Source: Euryarchaeota archaeon UBA549 | GTDB lineage: Archaea > Thermoplasmatota > Poseidoniia > Poseidoniales > Poseidoniaceae | Length of the DNA: 10,550 nucleotides | Reading direction: 5' to 3' | Assembly: GCA_002495645.1 (NCBI GenBank) | Contig: DAGF01000039.1 | Location: forward strand, 1-10,550 | In this document: positions 6,676-10,550 of the stretch, one piece after another | How positions within the stretch are numbered: the stretch's first letter is position 1 | How the letters are laid out: each line of letters starts with the position of its first letter | Position numbers and translations under genes: made by a program | The notes under the pieces: generated by a model | What the model was told of the DNA's origin: nothing | The model's input: the letters and a program-made list of their open reading frames with translations, nothing else | Databases searched by the model: none

Positions 6676-7383
6676 ATGAGCATCACTCATGTCGTCGCCC
6701 TCGGTGGAAGCCTCCTCCGTCCAGAGGAAGCAGCTTCCCGTTCGATGTGGATGGGCCAGTTGCGCCAGTTGATGGTCCACCTCGAAGGCAACGGTCGTCG
6801 CATCGGTCTCGTGGTTGGCGGTGGGCATCCTGCACGAGAGGCCATTGAATTAGTCAAGGATTCGGTGAGTGATTTGACAAGGCTTGACCGCATTGGCATT
6901 GCCGCCACGCGCTTAAACGCCACCCTCATCCAGCAGATGCTTCTCGAGATTGGTTGCGATGTTTCTCCTTCCATCCCGGAAACCATTGAGGATGCACGCT
7001 CAATGCTTGAACAACATCACATTGTGGTGATGGGCGGTACGGTTCCTGGCCACACGACGGATACGGTTGCGGTTAAGCTTGCAGCCGTGGCTCATGCTCG
7101 TCATTGTATCATCGCCACCAACGTATCGCACGTCTACACAAAAGACCCGAGAAAGCACGACGATGCGGAAGCATTGACCGAAATAACACTCCAAGAACTT
7201 TCAGATATTGTGGGAGGGAATGTGCGAATGAAACCCGGTTCGTCCGCAGTGGTTGGTCCCGTGGCCGTTCAAGTGGCAATCGATTCAGGCGTCAACCTCG
7301 CCGTCCTTGATGGACGGGATATTCGCCGTCTTGACGACGCCCTCGAAGGCAACCTCTTCGAAGGCACCATAATCAGAGCATGA
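6676..7383 (+). CDS. pyrH: Archaeal UMP kinase
   Basis: A 235-residue amino-acid-kinase-fold protein that phosphorylates UMP to UDP in pyrimidine synthesis. Evidence includes the N-terminal ALGGSLLRPEE (8-18), the glycine-rich VVGGGHPAREAI, GIAATRLNATLIQQ, the nucleotide-binding PGHTTDTVAVKLAA, and ATNVSHVYTKDP followed by the usual PGSSAVVGPVA segment. In most members the sixth motif reads TNVDGVY; here the DG pair is SH. The ATG at 6676 is preceded by an AGGATGA Shine-Dalgarno-like element. It is followed by a zinc-ribbon gene with a 9-base gap. An isopentenyl phosphate kinase or other amino-acid kinase is a less likely reading, since length and motif order fit archaeal PyrH. Confidence 0.88.
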   Translation: MSITHVVALGGSLLRPEEAASRSMWMGQLRQLMVHLEGNGRRIGLVVGGGHPAREAIELVKDSVSDLTRLDRIGIAATRLNATLIQQMLLEIGCDVSPSIPETIEDARSMLEQHHIVVMGGTVPGHTTDTVAVKLAAVAHARHCIIATNVSHVYTKDPRKHDDAEALTEITLQELSDIVGGNVRMKPGSSAVVGPVAVQVAIDSGVNLAVLDGRDIRRLDDALEGNLFEGTIIRA

Positions 7384-7387
7384 GGTG
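7381..7387 (+). promoter_or_regulatory. Ribosome binding site fused to pyrH stop
   Basis: The junction reads TGAGGTGTTGAAATG: the pyrH stop TGA overlaps a GAGGTG Shine-Dalgarno for the zinc-ribbon gene. The 9-base spacing and shared frame repeat the gfcR-lysS and prf1-argS junctions. Confidence 0.75.
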
Positions 7388-7392
7388 TTGAA

Positions 7393-7677
7393 ATGGTGGA
7401 TGCGAAAAAAGTGAAAGAGATGGTCGCTAAGAAATCAAGCAAGTTTGTTGGCAACATCGCTGGCGGTGGAAAAGTATCTCCTCACAAGCATTGTCGTATT
7501 TGTCACGAACCCATTTCCGTCAAGGCAGAGCCACGTGTTTGTAAGGAGCAGGCCTGCATTGAGCAAAACGAGAAGGACGAGAAAAACCAGAGGACCGTTC
7601 GTATTGCCATGTTTGTCTTCTTTGGATTTTTTGTCGTCTCAACCGTAGTCCCCTTGCTGTTGCAGGGGATGGGCTGA
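7393..7677 (+). CDS. Small zinc-ribbon membrane protein (DUF2116-like)
   Basis: A 94-residue protein with a lysine-rich start, a cysteine cluster HCRIC (C34, C37) and VCKEQAC (C50, C55), a charged linker (about 57-70) and one C-terminal hydrophobic helix (about 70-90). This order (zinc ribbon, charged linker, tail anchor) matches the archaeal DUF2116-type family, whose function is unknown. The membrane segment near the C-terminus suggests a tail-anchored protein with its zinc ribbon in the cytoplasm. It is coupled to pyrH by a stop-SD overlap. Its stop abuts the convergent glycosyltransferase stop. Confidence 0.8.
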   Translation: MVDAKKVKEMVAKKSSKFVGNIAGGGKVSPHKHCRICHEPISVKAEPRVCKEQACIEQNEKDEKNQRTVRIAMFVFFGFFVVSTVVPLLLQGMG

Positions 7678-7680
7678 TCA
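7675..7680. other. Zero-gap convergent junction TGATCA (zinc ribbon / glycosyltransferase)
   Basis: The stop TGA of the zinc-ribbon gene (7675-7677) directly abuts the glycosyltransferase stop (TCA on the plus strand, 7678-7680), the third and last convergent junction in the window. Confidence 0.9.
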
Positions 7681-8622
7681 GTCCAGTCCAAATTCACGGA
7701 CGAGGAGGAGGCGAAGGAAGCGCTGTGCGCTTTGCAAGACAAGTCCTGTGGCCATGAGGGCAAGGCCGAGGAGGCCAATCCACACCGCAGATATACCCGA
7801 GCCGATGATGCTGTCAACTTGCATGGTGAAGCCTTGAGCGGTGTTGAAGCCCATGGCCGCTCCAGCGGCAAGGAGTCCAAAGCCAGGAATACCTAGCACC
7901 AGCAAGGGTTTCTTCTGAGAGAGCGAGAGCAGCGCCCAGGTCATGACCGTGAAGCCGTGTGATACGGCAGTGAAGTTGGAGCCTTTTGGAACATCATAGC
8001 GGATAACGGTGGGCACCTCGAGCACCCTGAGTTGCTTTTCGTGTGCGTCCTCAAGCATTTCAAGGGAGAGTTCCATCCCTTCGGAATCAAAACGAAGGCG
8101 CTCAAGAGCGGTGCGTGAAAAGGCACGGAAGCCGGATTGGGTGTCTCGAATACCGAGCTCGCTGGAGAGGTTTGAGGCGGCCGTGATGACCTTGATGCCG
8201 AGTCGGCGGTAGGCGGGCATGTCGGTTCCACCGCCGCCGTCCACAAATCGGGAACCAATCGCGAAGTCGGCCTCGCCAGCCAAGATGGGGGCGAGGAGTT
8301 TTGGAATATCTGAGGTTTCATGCTGGCCGTCAGAGTCCAAAAGAACGAGAGCGTCGGCTTCGAGTTCGGCTGCACGCAGAAAGAGGGTCTTCAGGGCACC
8401 ACCGTAGCCGCGGTTGACCCGGTGGCGAATCACGGTGGCGCCACAGGCCTCGGCGATGCGGGCGGAAGCGTCGGATGAACCGTCGTCGATGCAAATGACC
8501 TCGTCCACGTAGCGAAGCGCCCGGGTTACAACCGACCCAATGGTCTCCTCCTCGTTGTACATTGGCATGCCTGCGATGATGTGAGGTTTCGCCGCACTGG
8601 GCGGCACTTCACCTTGAGGCAT
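7678..8622 (-). CDS. Family 2 glycosyltransferase, polyprenyl-phosphate type
   Basis: A 314-residue GT-A glycosyltransferase resembling dolichol-phosphate mannose/glucose synthases, which move a sugar from a nucleotide donor to a lipid phosphate for protein or lipid glycosylation. Visible are PMYNEEETIG near the N-terminus, DDGSSD (46-51), the metal-binding DSDGQH (96-101) and RDTQSGFRAF (159-168). Two C-terminal membrane helices follow (about 239-259 and 276-298). The frame extends upstream to a GTG at 8748, adding 42 residues including a hydrophobic stretch. The ATG at 8622 is preferred because the family starts just before the PMYNEE motif and an AT-rich TATA-like element lies 25 bases upstream. 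The epimerase across the next divergent spacer could supply its sugar nucleotide. Confidence 0.88.
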   Translation of the reverse strand: MPQGEVPPSAAKPHIIAGMPMYNEEETIGSVVTRALRYVDEVICIDDGSSDASARIAEACGATVIRHRVNRGYGGALKTLFLRAAELEADALVLLDSDGQHETSDIPKLLAPILAGEADFAIGSRFVDGGGGTDMPAYRRLGIKVITAASNLSSELGIRDTQSGFRAFSRTALERLRFDSEGMELSLEMLEDAHEKQLRVLEVPTVIRYDVPKGSNFTAVSHGFTVMTWALLSLSQKKPLLVLGIPGFGLLAAGAAMGFNTAQGFTMQVDSIIGSGISAVWIGLLGLALMATGLVLQSAQRFLRLLLVREFGLD

Positions 8623-8642
8623 GGGTTCCCGTCGCTGAGGTT

Positions 8643-8661
8643 CTATATATGGATATTTAAA
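8643..8661 (-). promoter_or_regulatory. TATA-box promoter of the glycosyltransferase
   Basis: Read on the minus strand, TTTAAATATCCATATATAG is the only strongly AT-rich patch in the window. The CATATATAG part is centred about 25 bases before the ATG at 8622, the archaeal TATA-to-start distance, which predicts a leaderless or nearly leaderless mRNA. The TTTAAATAT part would give a leader of under ten bases. Confidence 0.6.
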
Positions 8662-8765
8662 AAATTCAAGTGGGATGACAAGAATGGCTGTGAGGTTGGC
8701 CGTGGTCAACCACGCAGCGTTGTACTTCTCAGAGAGAAGGAACTGCACGAAGCGCCTTGGAGGCT

Positions 8766-9014
8766 TCAGTCGTGGAGTTGGGTGACGGTGGTCACAGCAC
8801 GCTCGCCCGAGAGCACCTTTTGCAAGGCTCCCATCGAGATCACCAGCGGGACGTAGGCTTGTCCATCACTGGTCATGTAGGTGCTGCAGTCTGCGAACGC
8901 CGCAGTGTTGATGGAGAGCTTGAGTGCTCCACCGGCGTTGCTCCGACGAACATAGCCCACCAGGATGTTGTTGTCCAAGGTTTCCGTCTTCTTTTCTGTT
9001 TCAGATTTCTTCAT
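8766..9014 (-). CDS. Uncharacterised 82-residue protein
   Basis: I do not recognise this family. The protein starts with a charged stretch, MKKSETEKKTETLDNN, and continues ILVGYVRRSNAGGALKLSIN, then TAAFADCSTYMTSDGQAYVPLVISMGALQKVL to a short polar end. The body looks beta-rich with a final helix; there is a single cysteine, no signal peptide and no clear membrane segment. A near-perfect Shine-Dalgarno supports the ATG at 9014, so it is probably translated. It ends 143 bases before the preferred start of the glycosyltransferase, which has its own promoter, and is divergent from the epimerase. Confidence 0.8.
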   Translation of the reverse strand: MKKSETEKKTETLDNNILVGYVRRSNAGGALKLSINTAAFADCSTYMTSDGQAYVPLVISMGALQKVLSGERAVTTVTQLHD

Positions 9015-9018
9015 GTAT

Positions 9019-9026
9019 TCACCTCC
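9019..9026 (-). promoter_or_regulatory. Strong Shine-Dalgarno of the 82-residue protein
   Basis: On the minus strand GGAGGTGA lies four bases before the ATG at 9014, an eight-base match to the consensus and the strongest of the non-fused sites here. It indicates a leadered, well-translated mRNA. Confidence 0.75.
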
Positions 9027-9031
9027 TCCGA

Positions 9032-9048
9032 GTCCTGTTCCTCAGGAC
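9032..9048. repeat. Perfect 6-bp inverted repeat upstream of the 82-residue gene
   Basis: GTCCTG (9032-9037) and CAGGAC (9043-9048) are exact inverted copies around a 5-base loop TTCCT. The repeat sits just outside the Shine-Dalgarno of the minus-strand gene, within the divergent spacer 9015-9139. It could be an operator or a leader hairpin, but six base pairs may also arise by chance. Confidence 0.3.
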
Positions 9049-9111
9049 CAGAACGAAAAACATCAACCGATTTCAAGCCTATCTCCGGTGAGTGCCCTGA
9101 AACCATTTCCC

Positions 9112-9117
9112 TTATAC
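9112..9117 (+). promoter_or_regulatory. TATA-like box of the epimerase
   Basis: TTATAC is centred about 26 bases before the ATG at 9140, and no good Shine-Dalgarno precedes that ATG. Both facts fit a leaderless transcript starting at the initiation codon. Confidence 0.5.
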
Positions 9118-9139
9118 GAGCGGTTTTGGTGGTCGGTCC

Positions 9140-10090
9140 ATGCGAGCCTTGGTCACTGGTGGCGCAGGCTTCATCGGGTCGCATCTCATTGACCGCTTGG
9201 TTGCGAGAGGCGACAGCGTCGTGGTCATCGATAACCTCTCCAGTGGCCATGTTTCCTTCATCCAACACCACATTGATTCAGGTCATGTGATCTTGGTCGA
9301 GGGCGATATATGTCATCCAGAGGACGTTGACAAGGCCATGGCCATGGACATTGATTGTGTCTTCCATCTCGCTGCCAACCCCGACATTCGCCTCGGCACC
9401 CGCATCACCGACACCGACCTCAAGCAGGGGACGGTGGCAACCTACAACATCCTCGAAGCCATGCGAGTTGCAGGCGTGAAGAAAATTGCCTTTGCCTCCA
9501 GTTCGGTCGTTTACGGAGAAGATGCGCCGCTTCCAACGCCGGAAGACCACGGGCCATGCATGCCCATTTCGCTTTACGGTGCCAGCAAGCAGGCAGGCGA
9601 AGGCCTCATCAGCAGTTGGGTCGGAACCTTCGGGCTGCAGGCATGGATATTCCGTTTCGCCAACATCATCGGCGCACGTGGTACGCACGGTGTCATATTC
9701 GATTTCATCCACAAACTCAAGAACGACCCGTCCCGTTTGGAAGTGCTGGGCAACGGACTTCAGGAAAAGTCCTACATGGAAGTGGGCGATTGCGCCGATG
9801 CCATTCTCCACGTCATGAGTCAAGCGGACGAGCCATTGAATCTGTACAACCTCGGCAGCCACGACACCGCTTCAGTTCGCCGAATTGCCGAGATTGTTGT
9901 GGATGTGACCGGTTGTCATGGCGCCAGTATCGAATACACTGGAGGAGACCGTGGATGGGCCGGGGACATTCCTCGTGCACGTCTTGGAATTGAGAAAATG
10001 CTCAAAGCAGGCTTTGATGTGAAGATGAACAGCGAAGAGGCCATTCGGTACACAGCCGAGTGCCTGCTTGAAGAAATTGGATTGGAGTGA
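9140..10090 (+). CDS. NAD-dependent nucleotide-sugar epimerase (UDP-glucose 4-epimerase-like)
   Basis: A 316-residue extended short-chain dehydrogenase of usual length for archaeal GalE-like enzymes, which interconvert nucleotide sugars. Residues 4-36 form the Rossmann start, with TGGAGFIGSHL (6-16) for NAD and VVVIDNLSSG (27-36). HLAAN (76-80), SSSVVYGE (120-127) and the catalytic YGASK (Y146, K150) follow, and FRFANIIGARGTHGV (171-185) lies in the substrate region. The exact sugar cannot be read from sequence; epimerase is favoured over dehydratase or reductase by overall similarity. It is the first gene of an operon with the thioredoxin-like gene (5-base gap) and faces away from the glycosyltransferase side, with which it may share a glycosylation pathway. 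Confidence 0.88.
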   Translation: MRALVTGGAGFIGSHLIDRLVARGDSVVVIDNLSSGHVSFIQHHIDSGHVILVEGDICHPEDVDKAMAMDIDCVFHLAANPDIRLGTRITDTDLKQGTVATYNILEAMRVAGVKKIAFASSSVVYGEDAPLPTPEDHGPCMPISLYGASKQAGEGLISSWVGTFGLQAWIFRFANIIGARGTHGVIFDFIHKLKNDPSRLEVLGNGLQEKSYMEVGDCADAILHVMSQADEPLNLYNLGSHDTASVRRIAEIVVDVTGCHGASIEYTGGDRGWAGDIPRARLGIEKMLKAGFDVKMNSEEAIRYTAECLLEEIGLE

Positions 10091-10095
10091 ACCCG

Positions 10096-10550
10096 ATGAA
10101 GACCAACACCGAAGCCGATGTACGCACCGATACCGCCATCAAAGTCATGGCGCTTTTCTTTGTGGCCATCATTTTCCTCGCCTTGACCACTGACCCCATC
10201 AAAGTGGGAACCAAAGAGGGCGACCGAGCCCCCATGTTGGAAGGGAAGGCCTACAACGGCAGTTCATGGTACGAATTTGACATGGACAGCTACCTGACAA
10301 AGAACTGGACAGCAGGGGACGCGGACGGCGAGTGGATGGTTGTTGAGTTCATGGACACGGATTGCCCGTTTTGTGTTCGCTCAGCCGATGACATGGGTTA
10401 CGATGCTGAGTACTTCATGAAACTCCGAACCTCGCACCAAACCAACCCTGGCATGGGTCCATGGGATGGCCCCATCGTGAATTTCATCGCCAGCGCCACG
10501 GAGCTTGACATCCCTGGCCACGAAACAAGCCGAGATGAAATCGTTGCTTT
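10096..10550 (+). CDS. Membrane-anchored thioredoxin-like protein, N-terminal fragment
   Basis: The first 151 codons of a gene cut by the right edge of the window. A polar N-terminus is followed by one hydrophobic helix (about residues 14-31, AIKVMALFFVAIIFLAL). An acidic, presumably external domain then contains EFMDTDCPFCVRSADDM (84-100), whose redox pair is C90 and C93 in CPFC. The motif after a beta strand (WMVVEFMDT) indicates a thioredoxin fold of TlpA or disulfide-oxidoreductase type. A likely role is disulfide exchange on extracytoplasmic proteins. The ATG at 10096 follows GGAGTGA, a Shine-Dalgarno that contains the epimerase stop TGA. Substrate and the rest of the fold are unknown. 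Confidence 0.8.
   Translation, partial: MKTNTEADVRTDTAIKVMALFFVAIIFLALTTDPIKVGTKEGDRAPMLEGKAYNGSSWYEFDMDSYLTKNWTAGDADGEWMVVEFMDTDCPFCVRSADDMGYDAEYFMKLRTSHQTNPGMGPWDGPIVNFIASATELDIPGHETSRDEIVA

Noticed and set aside
6552..6686. 45-codon N-terminal extension of aRF1
   Set aside because: The release factor family begins near MSDDAKLSARRLRLK. The extension would overlap the pyrH start and has no conserved look.
7624..7634. T-rich run inside the zinc-ribbon gene as a terminator
   Set aside because: The run of six T is in the codons of the membrane helix (Phe-rich) and precedes the stop. It could terminate some transcripts, but coding constraint explains it.
1..10550. Mobile element, CRISPR array, tRNA or rRNA gene, or defence system
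   Set aside because: No transposase or integrase motifs, no spaced direct repeats, no cloverleaf sequence and no defence-type domains were seen on either strand.

Overview
The window looks like a gene-dense stretch of a euryarchaeal chromosome. It carries an archaeal-type translation factor aIF2-beta, an aRF1 release factor with NIKS and GGQ motifs, a class I lysyl-tRNA synthetase, a GfcR-type HTH/phosphoribosyltransferase regulator, an archaeal UMP kinase and a NOG1-like GTPase. The only clear promoters are TATA boxes about 25 bases from a start codon. Moderate GC, very tight packing and the protein style suggest a planktonic Thermoplasmatota lineage such as Marine Group II (Poseidoniales). 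That placement is inference from general familiarity, not from a search.

Layout. At 1-750 (minus strand) are gfcR and the first 52 codons of lysS. From 826 a G-rich leader precedes aIF2-beta (plus), which converges on a compact minus-strand operon: an unknown 146-residue protein, a pterin-4a-carbinolamine dehydratase and a [2Fe-2S] ferredoxin. From 2403 a NOG1-like GTPase (plus) converges on prf1-argS (minus). From 6676 pyrH and a small zinc-ribbon membrane protein (plus) converge on a glycosyltransferase and an unknown 82-residue protein (minus). From 9140 an NAD-dependent sugar epimerase is followed by a membrane-anchored thioredoxin-like protein cut by the window end. The first two thirds are mostly information processing (translation, ribosome assembly, nucleotide supply); the last quarter is surface-sugar and envelope work.

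There is no mobile element, CRISPR array, RNA gene or obvious defence system. The unusual content lies in how the genes are joined. All 13 stop codons visible are TGA. All three convergent gene pairs meet with no intergenic base at the palindrome TGATCA. Three of the same-strand pairs share one junction design: the upstream TGA is part of the downstream Shine-Dalgarno sequence, with exactly 9 bases between stop and ATG, so both genes lie in the same reading frame. A perfect four-tract G-quadruplex motif sits just before the aIF2-beta start codon. Together these suggest a streamlined genome whose stop, ribosome-binding and gene-end signals are merged.
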